Assembly (NCBI GenBank): GCA_050084515.1
Contig: CM114271.1
Coordinates: 1,178,001-1,242,000, forward strand
Origin: Blasia pusilla
Taxonomy: Eukaryota; Marchantiophyta; Marchantiopsida; Blasiales
Reading direction: 5' to 3'
DNA: 64,000 bases
Below are positions 23,401-35,897 of this stretch, piece by piece. The first letter of the stretch is position 1, and every line of letters begins with the position of its first letter. The notes beneath the pieces were generated by a model, which saw only the letters and a program-made list of their open reading frames with translations, was not told the origin of the DNA and made no database searches. Both the position numbers and the translations under genes were made by a program.

Positions 23401-26400
23401 TTGATCTGCATAGGTGATGGTGATGGTTAGTGCATCCATGCCTTCCAGTCATTAGTGGTGTTTTCTGTACTTTGTTGGCTCAATCTGAGCTCAAAATGAC
23501 TGACTAAGTTTCGGCCGACATTTCTTGGGGAATGCAGCCTAATACCACTGAGGTCCCAATGGACTTCTCTTTACGGGCGTATGTATCAATTCTGTACAAG
23601 GTCCCCAGAATGCAAATCTTCATACGGTATGTTCCGCGCAGACTGTTTCCCACATGAGTTAGTGTCCATGGAAAGTAGGAGAGTGAGTGAGTAGAGGAGA
23701 AGTGCCAGGCATATGAGTCAGCCTTTGAACCCTGTGATACTGCACTGTCATATGTGAGTGGTGTTTGAAATTCAGGTGTGATGACACTTGTAATAGGACA
23801 CTTGTGATGACTAGTTCATTATTAACTATAGCAGCGTTAAACCATTCATAGAATGAGTTTATATGGAGTCATACCACTTCCCAGCTATCCACAGGGTTGT
23901 AGGAAGAGACCTAGAGGTTTCTCTTGGATGCATTAAGGAGCAGCTCACTCTTCTGTCGGGAGATCCAAATCTCTTGGTGGTTGGTTAATCAGGGGACAGG
24001 ATTGGATTAACATGTATATGACATGTAGCCCTGCTTTGTAAACAACATGTCTGATAAGACACTAAGAGACATAGCCCTCATACTTGAGTTGTGATTGTTC
24101 ATGAACCGAAATGAGCCTGACCTTCAGAGGTCAGACTCTGTGTGTTTGACTGTGTTTTTTTATCTTCAATCTTCAATCTGTAGTTCAGACTGAGTGAATT
24201 CTTACAAGTGGCATCAAAAGAGTAGAAATTAGTAACTGGTGTCGTACCATAAGTGAGAGGTTTCCAAAGGCTTGTTTGAGGCTGAACTCACTGTACATTC
24301 ATCAGTGAAATTATTTTGAAAACTTACACCGGGCTACACATCTAGAGAGCTTGTAGTTTTTCTGAAGTTGTATTTCCCATTTCTTGTGATGTGGAAGAGA
24401 TAAGAAGGTGAAGACAAAGAGGATTGCAGGGATTCTTAGTCAGAAGGAAACAGAGACATATAAGCCATATGGAGTGGCAGAAAGCATCAAAATTGAGCTA
24501 GGGTAAGTGTGATCCAACAAGTTTCTTTTGTATTCTCTATTTTTTCTGATGCTACCATGGGAATGCCTTATTTGAGTCAAAGCAGGTGAGATTTGATTCA
24601 TATATCCCTTGAGGAAGAGGCCCAGGATTCTGGATGAAACATATGAGGGTATTGAGCACCTGTTTCTTGCCTTGCAGTTTCAACACTGAAAATAAGAGCC
24701 TTTATGGTATGATGCTTTACCACCGCAATCGGTTGATCAAAGCATATATGCGGGTATGATTCTTATCATGACACAATCATAGACTTATTCTAGACCAAGA
24801 TGTGTACTTCTCTTTGATCAAACTGGCTAATTTGGTTCTGTTACCAGGTTGGTATGCAACTTGAGGAAAATGAAAGGGGGATGGGTGTAATTGGGTTGGC
24901 AGAGGCCGACTTTCTGCAACCAACACACAACAAGCAGGTCTGAAGTTATAGAGTCAGTGTGTATTTAACCTCTGAGTATTTTCTGTTTAGGAAGACTCTT
25001 TCTTTGTGTTTTGTGTCTTTGTGAGTATTCAATAAGCTTACATTGTGTCTGTGGATCATAACAGGACTTTGATGATACAACTGCATATCGTCGTCTACTG
25101 AAGAAACTTTCTGAAGTGTTGGCAGAGTATTGGTGGGTTTGTCTATTCACAATGATATTTCTTTTGTTTTTAATGACTGATAAATGGAAAAGTTAGCATC
25201 TGGTATGTAGTGTTTGTTTTGGACAGATATCGTATTTAGCTTTCAAGTGCAGTACATGAGAGATTCTGCATGTTATCGTAGGTGGGAGAAAAAGGAAAGG
25301 ATTTATACACCTCCAATTCAACAAGAATTACGCACTATAAGGCGAGGTCCTCCGCTGGTAGCTTCAGAGGATACTCCTGATGTGATCTGGGTACCTTCTG
25401 AATCTCTCTGTTGGAAATTTGAGCACAGTTGATGTGCCTTAGACAACAAGCTATCATTTGTTGCTTTGCTTTGCAACATTTGTTTGATTACCGAGAAGTG
25501 AATTGTTTTGTTGACTGTTCTACGCTCTCGTAGTAAATACAAAAACATCACATTTGCAGTGAGTTGAGTTGTACAGAATGTGAAAATTTATTGGTTTTCA
25601 TTCTATGATTATGCAGGTTCAGTGTGATAATCCCACATGTCTGAAGTGGCGTATTCTGCCACCAGGCACAGATGTTTCTTTATTGCCAGATATTTGGTGA
25701 GCTTGCATGGTTTTCCTTTTCGTGTTTGTATGGTTAGATATAAATGCATATTTTGAGAAATCAGGTTAGAGATTCATAAGGTTCGAATTGCTGGAGTACA
25801 TTTGCAAGACCTCTGAAACTATGTAGCAGTGCAACCTATATCTGTATTGTGAAAAGAATTGACCAGCAGAGGTATCTCCTTGGACTAAGTCAGAATTAGC
25901 ATCAGCTAAACCATCTTGTATACAATCAGCAAATCAATTTCTATCTCTATTGCCAAATCAGAGCCGTACCATGATGTGACTCTTCTTATTATCTAACAGA
26001 TACTAAGAAGGATTGTACAGTCACACCTTGCACTCACAACACAGATCCTCACATGTCACCAGCTCAGAGATCAGACATGGCTCACGTCATTGAGCACAAA
26101 CAATATCTATCAGCATACCAGACAAAACGACTTGCCTTCCAGTGAGGCTCTAGCAATCACAGAAGTTAGTCTCAATCTCCTCTTCCTTCTCTCAGATCAC
26201 TCTGCAGTAGGGCCAGTGCTGCATGACACACTGAGAGCCTCAGGAGTCCTCACCAAAACCTATGCATACTGTAGAATTACTTTCTGACTCTAAGCAGAGA
26301 CAATATATACATGAGGGTGAGCACTTCTGGCCCTTAGATCTTCTTGAACAGATCCATACCCTAAATATCAGATGGTGGCTAGCCTTAACTCGAGAATTGC

Positions 26401-29400
26401 CCTAATTCGAGGTTACCTTAAAAAGATAGAGGAACACTAAGTTATCTTCAGCTAACTAAATTAGTATCCAACTAAGTTAGTATTTGACTAACTACTTTTA
26501 GGGCATGACTAAATTAAATATTAACAAATTTCAACATGTATCACAAGTGGCATGATATGGATCACCTGTCTCATGACATTCCACTCATACAACTATTTCA
26601 GATTGGAACTTCTAGTTGCATGCAACAATTTTCAATCTTCTCGTTTTGGTCTTACCACATTCAGACTTGCACTCAGAAGGTTTGAATCGCCAAGGAGTTC
26701 TAGCTCAGTTTACAAAATTCGAATTTCTGCCTTCATGTGTCTGGTTTCCCAAGGAGTCTTGGGGAGGATTAGACTTTTACGTAACCATCAGATAGGTAGA
26801 AGTTTATGAAACCAGCCATTCTTTTGAGAGCCATCATGCATGAGTTTGAAGAAGTACTCCATGTAGTCAAGTCCAAACATCTGAAAATTTATTGGGCACA
26901 TCTCAAATTTGTTTTGTAGGTACTGTGAGTATCATCCAGATGAAAAGTACCGGAGGCATGAAGAACCTGAACAAGAATGGGACGCCTCTGTTCAACACGA
27001 GGTAATGTCCAAGCATGAGGTAATGTTCATCTACAGCCTGCTCATTTACTCCTCCATACAAAAGAATGAGCAAGAATACGAAAAAGAAACATAGCATGGG
27101 TACTCATTCTTTTCTTTGATTATTATGGTACATTCAAAAGACTGGTTGTGTTCTAATACTGTGGCGGATTACACTAAACAAAGATTTGGTATTCATTCAC
27201 GTGAAGTTTGATAGATACAAAAAAGGAGAACAATTTCGATCTTTCTTGGTCCAATTTTCTTATATTCCAGGGTGTCTCCCCACAGATTGTTGAAAGGAGG
27301 AAGGAGCGCAAAAGAGAGTACGACCGTGAGAAGAAGGAGCGAGAAGCAGAAAGAAAACGGCAGCGGCTGGTGATTTTCATTACTTTGAGGAGTAGCTTAA
27401 ACTTTCACAATTTATGCTCACGTATTAAAAGAGAGCCACAAAACCTTATGCAACAAGAATAGTAGTTTTTTTCTAAAGTTTGGAACTTTTGTATTTCAGG
27501 AGGCCCAAACAAGAGATACCCAGGCATTACTGCAGAAACAAAAGGAAGAAATGGCAAAAAGTGTCCAGGAGCAGCAAGAACGAGAACAGCTTGAGCTTCA
27601 GGTTTGAACTATTTCTGTATCAACTCATTAGGTTCTGTGGAGGTAGTATGGGACCGCACCTCACCCACACTGCATTCACCAGTAAACAAAGTGATTTTTC
27701 CTCCTTTCAGTTAAGAGGATGTTCGTTTTTTCCAGTGTTCTATTTCTAGTCACACCAATGCAACCAGGGCACAACTTGTATGACTAGAAGATACAGTAGG
27801 CAGTACTGATCTAGTAGAGTTTGTAACATTACTTCAAACCTGCAAGTTTTCCAAGTGAAACCCGAAATCCTTACCCACATTTGAACTCCTTCATTTGCTC
27901 ATCTCTGGGTGGACTTGGACAGATGCCTCTCTATAGATTCAACTCTCATTTCTAATTTAATTCTTCTTTGTCTTTGATCTCGAGGCCCAGCTAATGTGGA
28001 GTCTGCTCAAACCAGTTAATTCTCTTTTTTGAGCATTTTATCATGCTTTGTGCACCCATTGGGGTTGGGAGGATTTTCCTTTTGGTCTTTAAATGGGCCA
28101 CTTTTGTTGTCTGTATTCACGAAACATCTAATCTGGGCCCATATCATGCAGGAACAAAAACGACGGCAGGAGGCAATGAATAAATTGACTGAGGTAAAAA
28201 CATCATTTGTGAAAGAAACCAAATTTCCTATTTGAAGAGAAGTATTGGCATCAGACCAACAAATTATCCATTTATCTACTGACAGGAATATGCAGCCATG
28301 GAGGCCAAGCGTGATGAAATGCTCAGACAGCAGAAAGAACTTGAGAAGCAATTGGAGCAAACACAGGAAGAACTGACCCTTAAGGCCAAAGAAAAAGAAG
28401 ACAATGCTCTTCTTCAGCTCCAGAAGGTGTGCGACGGTTGTTTTTAAGTACTTGGTCCAATTCCCTAGATAGCTGGCCTTATGCTTCCAGTGTCCTTGTC
28501 TTTTTGATCTCTCAAGTAGTCCATTGTTCACAGTTAAGTTTATTTACTTGGTTTTCGGGTCCATGTAGAGAATGAATCAGTTAATTCATTTCTTAATATT
28601 CTGCTCCTGCTTCGGTTCTTGGTTTCTTCTCCCTTCTTTCTATCTGAAAAGTGAAATCTCAGGCCTCTTCTTACCTTCTTCTGCTTACTTGGTATCCGTG
28701 CTTACTTAGTATCCGTTTGTGAAGTACGATGCTTAAATATTCCATGAAGTGCAGTTTTGACAGTTTCTAACTGCTCAGCTAATTGCAATCCTACAGTACT
28801 GTTTTGGGTGTTACATTCCTTAATCCATGTTATAAAACATCTACTAGGGGGCGCCTTAGATCTTTGAAATAATTAAGCTTAGTTATCCGGTTCTTGAAAA
28901 TCAAATTCAAATGTGTGTGTCGTATGTTGGTATGCAGGCTCCATCAGAGCGAGAGGAATCTCGTGATCTACGGGAAAATGGTCGTCTTCCAGAACCAAGA
29001 CAAGATGATCCTGCTCCTCACAGTGTTGGGAACAAAGTTGGTGGAAGTTCCAGAAGTACTAGAAGACCTCTAGAAAGGGAGAAACCTGGAGCAATGCAAG
29101 AACCGAACCTCCAAGATATTGTTCCCTTGGCTTTGTCTTCACCACAGTCACAACATTCTTACCCTCAAACCAACCAGGGCTCTCATGACCATGCAACAAA
29201 TGGACTACCCCCATCAGACACTAGAGGTGGCCACGGACTTGCTGCATTGACTCCTTCTACATCCCCCCGGAAAAGAGCAAAAGAAGCACAGGTTTGTATA
29301 GCCTGCTGCAAACTTTTTGCTACTTCTATATATATATCAACAAATAAGATTCGAAGTCCTTAAGTGAATGGTGTAAGCCTTTCCTGAACACCGGAGATGT

Positions 29401-31656
29401 GATTTTGTGCAGGTATCACAACCTTCTCGCCATGGCAAGACACTTGAAGCTGTTTCCAACTCGAACAGTGGATCTTCTCAGCAAACACAACGCAAGGCAA
29501 GTAAAAAAGGTTTCTGATCTGTGAGAGAGGGCTTATTTCTTTCTTCATTAAAATCTGGAGGGCCGTGTTCCCAAATTTATGTCCTTAGTGGTAGAAGGCT
29601 TGCTACTGTGTGTGTCTTGTCCAATCGTCTCTCTCCTTCAGCACATGAAGCTGTATCCCAAACCTGGTCTATCATTTTCTATACAATCTACATGGATCTG
29701 GTGCTGGGTACTCATGATGAGGTTAGAATCTGTTCTCATGCAGGGAACAAGTTTGCTATCAACATCCTTATGGGCGAATGGTGTTCAAGGTGCACGGGTG
29801 GATGGTGTCAGAAGAAAATTCCGAGCAGTTCAATCTTCCCAATCAGTGCATATTGATAGTTCTCCAGCTCAGGACTCGCACAGATATGAAGGGGGAGACA
29901 GGTTGTCTACTGGGGAAGACCCTCCCCTTGCCCATCCATCCACCCCTGCAACACCTTTACTAGGTTGTCCTCCGTCAACAGCCCCTTCTGAACGACAATT
30001 CCAAAATCCAATCCAGCATAGTCTTATGAGCCAAATCCCTGCACCAAATGAGCAAATATTGGAAGTATGTACATCTAGCTTAGAACAAAGATCCGCCGGA
30101 GAGTCTGGTGCAGCCCATCAAGAACTCTTAGTTTCATCAGCAGGTGCCAATGGGTCGTGTCTGGAAGGTTTGGATCAAGGCCAAGTACTCCATCATTACG
30201 GTCATGTTGAAGACACAGGAAGTGATCAGCTGGAAAACTCTGGCGGCCACCAGGATTTCTCTGCAAGGTAAGGATCATATAGTCTTGACCCCTGGGAAAG
30301 AGGAACAGATCGAGTGTCTGTGCCTGTACTTCCAAGACATTGTGAACTTGGCGCTCTTTCTTGATGGCTAGGTTTGGGCCTAATGTGTATGAATTTCCGT
30401 GTGTAATGAATGTGTCACTCACGTTTTGTTTTGCAGATTTGATGAACCTCAAGGGAATCTATCATTTGGATCTGGGATGCTCTCTGTCCATCTTCCAATG
30501 GATTTAATGGTGACTTCCAACTGCAGAAGTGAAGCAGAATTGACATTAGACAAAGCAGTTTTTTCATTACAAAGGTACTAAGGGTTGTATTGATTGTGTG
30601 TCCAAATCTTTTCTTGTCTTCTCTGTAGGAGTTTTAGAATTGCCAGGCTGGAAGTCCTTTTGCCAAAAGTTTTACTTAAGAAACCTTCAAGAATTGTTCA
30701 AGTGCCAGTTCCTGGGGTTTGTTGACTTATTTCTGGGTGTCCTGGATGTGTATTGATACATCACATCTGTATTGATGAAAACAGGCGCTTAAGACTTGCA
30801 TTGAACACACTGGTAAGAATTGGAGGATGTGCAGATTCAAACCTCTTTGAGTTGGATGTGCTCCCAAGCACAGATTCTGAAGTGGTAAGTATACTGTTTG
30901 TGACACTCAAATGCATCCAATCTCAAATAAGGACTGGTTGGCAATGCTAATTAAAGCCATAGAAGGGAAGCTTGCTAAAGGCTCTGGTCTTTTTTGGTTG
31001 GTATCTTATGGGGGTTGAGGACGAACTAAGGTAGTCTCATTACAGTCTTTGGTTTGGATGAGATCTTGTGCCAGTTGTTTGGAAGGGTTACTCTAATAAA
31101 GTCTGGGTTGTTGGTTCTGTATGCAGGTAAATCTTTGTGAGAAGGTAACATCATTCCCTGTCTTACTGTAGCAAAATGATTCTGCGCAAGTAGTGCAGTT
31201 CTTGTTTATTGAAGGTTCCATAGTCAAAGGATAAGCAATAGATAGTTGCATTTGGACTAACGTTTGAGGTGGTCCTTCATAATTGCTCAGGCTAATACAG
31301 GTATTGGTAATGTGATGAGATACTAAATGGTAGTTCCTCTTTTTTCAGGCCAAGCTGCATGTGGAAACGAAAGTACAGAACTACAGACAGGAAGTGGCTA
31401 ACTTGAAAGCAGAGTTGGCGTACTTGATGGCCGACAAACTGCAGGTAATCGTGCACTTTGAGTGATGCTGCTTTTCGTGTCTGCTGGCTGATTTTGTTTG
31501 TGCATATTTTAAATTGCCCTTAACTGTCATTTCTGTCGGGACTAGTGGAAGATGACCAATGTATTGAGCAATTAACTTGACCAGTGTAAGTACTTACTTG
31601 AGGCGTGTGTGTAGGACAGCATGGGCAAAGTTGGAACTTTAAGATACAAAGTATAG
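18512..31656 (+). CDS. MORC-family GHKL ATPase with CW zinc finger (animal MORC3/4-like)
   Basis: Nuclear ATPase of the MORC family, which clamps and compacts DNA in gene silencing. Exons: 18512-18623, 18995-19154, 19322-19372, 19608-19697, 20014-~20060, 20288-20436, 23010-23138, 23538-23626, 24398-24502, 24678-24753, 24848-24937, 25065-25132, 25240-25390, 25617-25696, 26920-27001, 27271-27369, 27500-27601, 28152-28193, 28286-28426, 28938-29291, 29413-29496, 29744-30267, 30437-30574, 30785-30884, 31349-31444 and perhaps 31615-31656. Phases agree at all junctions except after 20014, where no donor fits. Domain order is GHKL ATPase, S5/transducer, CW finger, coiled coil, Ser/Pro-rich linker, second coiled coil. 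The start is unresolved: ATG 18526 is possible, but more 5' exons are likely. I infer the family from motif order and wording, which match animal MORC3/4 better than flowering-plant MORCs. Confidence 0.88.
20437..23009 (+). other. Long MORC intron (2.57 kb)
   Basis: The donor gtaagt follows ...QTGA and the acceptor tgtgcgcag precedes [12 protein letters not shown]. This recreates the family's GTR-I-I-I-W-N-like strand, so the join is well supported. No other gene or recognisable element was found inside; the sequence is ordinary AT-rich intronic DNA. Confidence 0.75.
25617..27001 (+). other. CW-type zinc finger of the MORC gene, split by an intron
   Basis: The domain begins at the end of the previous exon (DVIW at 25379-25390) and continues [17 protein letters not shown] (25617 on), then [23 protein letters not shown] across the 25697-26919 intron. 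CW domains bind methylated histone H3K4. The aromatic residues W-V-Q-C, K-W-R and W-Y-C are present. Three zinc-binding Cys are clear, but the fourth position, normally Cys as in YRRC, reads His. That would make a CCCH site if zinc is still bound. The intron holds a solo Copia LTR. Confidence 0.85.
25848..26536 (-). mobile_element. Solo LTR of the Copia 1 family inside the MORC CW intron
   Basis: 689 bp, collinear with the Copia 1 LTRs from TGTGAAAAGAATTGACC to AAATTTCAACA. It is flanked by a perfect 5-bp target duplication tgtat (25843-25847 and 26537-26541). No internal sequence remains, the product of LTR-LTR recombination. It lies in the same antisense orientation to MORC as Copia 1. Confidence 0.93.
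27271..28426 (+). other. MORC charged coiled-coil exons
   Basis: Four short exons rich in Glu, Lys, Arg and Gln ([64 protein letters not shown]) form a long coiled coil. Coiled coils in MORC proteins mediate dimerisation and partner binding. All introns are in phase 0 here. Confidence 0.85.
28938..31656 (+). other. MORC C-terminal low-complexity and terminal coiled-coil exons
   Basis: Exons 28938-29291, 29413-29496 and 29744-30267 are Ser/Pro/Gln-rich and include a basic [10 protein letters not shown] segment (possible nuclear localisation signal). Exons 30437-30574, 30785-30884 and 31349-31444 follow, the last a short coiled coil ([17 protein letters not shown]). The 29497 donor appears to be GC (aag|gcaagt), which keeps the long frame open through 29744; using the nearby GT instead gives an early stop. 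A terminal exon [13 protein letters not shown]-stop at 31615-31656 is plausible but has a weak acceptor. Confidence 0.7.
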
Positions 31657-34600
31657 CCAGCAAGTGGGGAATTGGTGTGGAAGTTTCTAAACGAAGCTAG
31701 CCTCGCCATCTCTCCAGCATGTAAAGAATTGAAGCAGCTCACTCACAAGTCAGAATCGAGTCTTCTCCACATCATGTAGCACCAGAAGGATTAGTTAGAA
31801 CACAGATTGTTGTATGGATGGCATTCATCTACAACAACTCAGGACGAGTAGTGGATTGAATGAAGTACGTGGAGAGAATGTAGGAAATTGTGGCAGTAGG
31901 TTTAGGCTTGTCAAATAAACAGTTGGTATCAAAGGTTTGTACAATGCTTTTGTAGATATGGAGGAATGCTAGGAGTTGTACAATATACCCATTTAGAACT
32001 GAGATCTTCCAGAAAGGTGGTATGAGCTCTCAAATTTTGAAAGTTTTGTCCTCAAGTGTAAGGACCTTGACCATCTCAAGTGTTCAAGATGCGTAGATCT
32101 CTGACAGGAGCTCTAATATCTCTTTCATGCGATTTAAAATGTGATATGCCAGACCAAAGTATGCAGGATTCATAAGTACATCCTGGATTGAAGCTTACTA
32201 CCCAGACTGTGTTCGCAGTCACGCCCCAAAATCCAGAAGATGGGATTCTGAGTAAACTTTCAGGTACTGTTGGCTACAAGCTTAGGCATCTCAGGTCCAG
32301 ACCCGCTATGGGTGGTGCAAATGAATCTCATTATTTTAGTTTTAGAATAGTGATGCTTTGCCTTCGAAATTGTGGGTCCTCACCCCCATCTGAAACCTTT
32401 TCCTCACTTCTACACTATGTGTATTGAGGGAAATTTTGATACCCTGTTCGGGAAGCAGAAATAGAAATAGAAATCGTGGAATGAGACAACTGGGGACCTC
32501 CAGTACCAGGGGGAAGGACCCAACTCTGTTTGTGAAGTTACGGTGCCCAACCCCAATGAATGGCCAAAGGGACTAGAGATCCCTTCAAAAGCTCTTCATT
32601 CAACAAAGCTTGGGCATTAGAACTTCTCCCGAGACTTGCCGCTGACTTTATTGAGGTGCTAGTCGGTATTCATGTTATAATCACCTTGATTAGACATGAG
32701 CATTATATCCTGAATCGTCTCTTTTCAAGAGCTTTGGAAGCTCCTAGGTATAATGTTGGTGTTGGGGCAAAGAACTAGTACTACAGTCGTTGTGAGTGGC
32801 TGCCAAAACGAGCCAAAGCATCACTATTCTAAAACTAACCGTGGGTATGTCATGACTTGCCAATAAGCACTGAACTTGAGGTGTTGAAGCAACCATAAGA
32901 CAAGGCCATCTCTATCAATTGAGATTAGCATTTGATAAAGAACAATAATAAATCTGAAAAATAATGTGAAAGGACGGCCCCCACCACACTTTCATGAGTA
33001 TTGGGAGGAACATGAAGTGTACCTCTTACACCTTTGCTTTTATTTCCACAAAGTTCTATGGTACATTAGTTGATCCAAATGTGTGTAAATTAACCTTGAG
33101 ATTGAGGAAGGGAAAATCTTACGTAAGGAAAGAGACAAGAAGGCGTTTGAGCTCATTAATTGTGAACAACGTTATCTTCTCCATTGCACTTTCCAAGACC
33201 CTATGAGATCTTAACTTCCTCATCCCTTTTGAGATGATGCCCTTAGGATCCCTAAGTTCATTGCTAGATAGAAAGACAGCGTAAAAAGTTAGGTCTATGG
33301 CATTCACGCTAGCGGGGATATGGGGAGTGAATCATGATTGCTTCGTAGGTCATGATCCTAACCCTAAACCCGATCAAGAAGGAAAGATCTTGGTATGATC
33401 CACCAAAATCAGAACTTAAACTAGCTAGTCCATCAGAGTAAGAGCAACGATGCATCTGACAACATTACTAACATTAGGCGAGACGTGCATGCACATTGAG
33501 GTAGTGCATGTGCCAACGAGCTCTAGCATTGTAAGCTCTTACTTTCTCATTCTCTCTTTCTAGATCAAAATCACTCAAAAGTTCTCGAACCCACTCTCAT
33601 AATTGTAGGCTTGGGTTTTGCACAAGATGAGGATCATAGTTCCGCCACATGATGCCAAGAGGTTGAACAAAGAGAGAATAAATTCCAAAACTCCTTTGAT
33701 GTGTGCATACACATTGCTACACAATCCACAGTGATGGTCATTTCCACATCTAAATCCTAAACAACACTCTCGATGCAACTGATCCATCATCAATCTCATT
33801 CGATACCTCAAGAAGAAGTTACATCCAAACCACTTGTTGACCCTATATATCGTCGACCCGATAGAACTCTACATGTCGATTAATTAAGATGTGATACCCT
33901 ATCTTTGGGTATACCCCTTTCTCTCTCCCAAACTCTATCCATGGTATTCTATTCTCATAAATCACCTCCTTGATCTATTATAGAGGGTAAATGATCACTT
34001 CCTATAGTGGAAAGTCCAAATATACTCTTAATAGAAACTTACCAAAAATAGTATATTTCTACATACAACTCCAAATGAACAAAAACGAAAGAGAAACATG
34101 CTCTCTCAGGTTATCCAAGGCCTTAACATGTCCTCCAATCTCGTTGAAGGCACTCTACTAAAACTTGTCAATCTATCCTAAAAGATATGAAAATTAAACC
34201 CCCACTATAGTTGTAAGGCTACGACAAACACCGCGTAATAAGTACAGTCTGTCTCTTTGTATTTATAGCATTTTATTTACCTATTTGACATCATAAAGAT
34301 AATGTTACTCTTGATATCATATGCGCTCTAAAGGATGTTCATTTGATTAAATAACATTATATGCACAATGTTGCAATCTCCTTATGGCTACAATAGAGAT
34401 TGTGATTGTGATGTTGATTACCTCTAATGAAAGATGGTGGAAATCTATGTGTTAGCTACCATGATTTTCTCTCTATCGTCTTACTTTGAAAATTTGTCCA
34501 ACAAGAAAACACTTTTTGGGGACGCATGGTTATTAGCCCAATGATTTTTGATTTTGAAAAAAGACACATGATGTTCATTTATCCCTTTAATAACATTCCT

Positions 34601-34729
34601 CAACCAGAAACTATACCATTTAACAAACCACTGCTTCTTGATTACAAGAACTTATTTGCTTAGCACATGGCCTACGAGTTGCAAGAAATATTTCTAGGAA
34701 CAAGCAGAAGAAAATATTCTTGAAGTAAC

Positions 34730-34786
34730 ACATAAGATCTACATAATAATATTTTTATGAAAAATATTATTATGTAGATCTTATGT
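34730..34786. repeat. Perfect 27-bp inverted repeat with 3-base loop
   Basis: Arms acataagatctacataata... (34730-34756) and the exact reverse complement (34760-34786) are separated by atg. All 27 positions pair. It could be a very short MITE-like palindrome or an RNA hairpin. No promoter or coding frame was seen around it. Confidence 0.9.
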
Positions 34787-35835
34787 ACATGAAATAACTT
34801 GAAATTTTGAGAAAAAATACAAATGTTTGACTGATCTAAAATTTTAAGGCTAGAGCCTCCTTTTTAAGAATAATAAGTATACACTTACTTGAATGGATGA
34901 AGCCTTCTTCATTTAGAGAAGGCCACATAGCTTTTTTTACTTCTTAATGAGAGGACAAGAAAACACTGGTTCACTTCTTATTTGACTCATTTGTGCACAT
35001 GTGTCTCCTTTCAAATGAAAGAAGCATTTTTACCTTTGGCTTATCGCCTATTTACCATAACGAGACATTTTTATGTTTCATTTTTTGGTATTTGCTTAGC
35101 ACTCAATATATGACATTGGAGTTAGAGGGTTAGTCATGTCAAAGAGAAGGTCTTCATGGTGAGTTATGGCAATATGGTGAAAATTTGAAGGGTGTGGTAA
35201 TGTGTGTGAGAGGCAATCTCTGAGTTTGAAGCACTAGCTCATATTATTCATGTTGAATCCTCGTAAGTAGGTTTATTTTATTAGGAAGATCATGTCCATG
35301 GAACCTTGAAGCAAAGTTTGTCAATAATTGCACGTTTCATTTTGGAGGACTACCACATACATATTCTTGACCCATTGTGCACTTGGAGAGCAACCAAATG
35401 CTTGCAATTTGTGAAATATTGATTGATGATGTAGGGATTTTAGAGTTTATTATTAGGTCCTCTCCATTGGATTTCCCCCCTGGATCATAGATGCTGTGAG
35501 GCAAGAGATGTATCATAGGGAAAATCTTTTTAGATTACAAGGAATGATCACAAAGCTCCCTCCTTTGACCATAGCCAACACAAACCTTACAATAGTGATG
35601 AAGGGCAAATAAGATGTGTGAATATGAACCCACAAATGTTGTGGAGATAGTGGTTGATATTGGTAGGACCTAAAATTCTCTTCTCTTCTCGCCTTTGATT
35701 TATCAAGATCACATTATGATCCCAACAATTAGAGTTTCGGATTCCAACACTTCTTCTTCTTCTTCTATATCTTGCAAGAGGTGTCTTAAGACATTCTTCC
35801 TTACATCTTAAATATCTTCAGTGCACTTCCTCCAC

Positions 35836-35857
35836 ACATGTCGAGATTGAGATTGAG

Positions 35858-35894
<37 letters not shown>
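35836..35894 (+). repeat. GATTGA/GA microsatellite
   Basis: Several copies of gattga run into about 17 uninterrupted GA dinucleotides (about 35861-35894). A simple-sequence repeat; the Arg/Glu open frame through it is an artefact. Confidence 0.95.
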
Positions 35895-35897
<3 letters not shown>

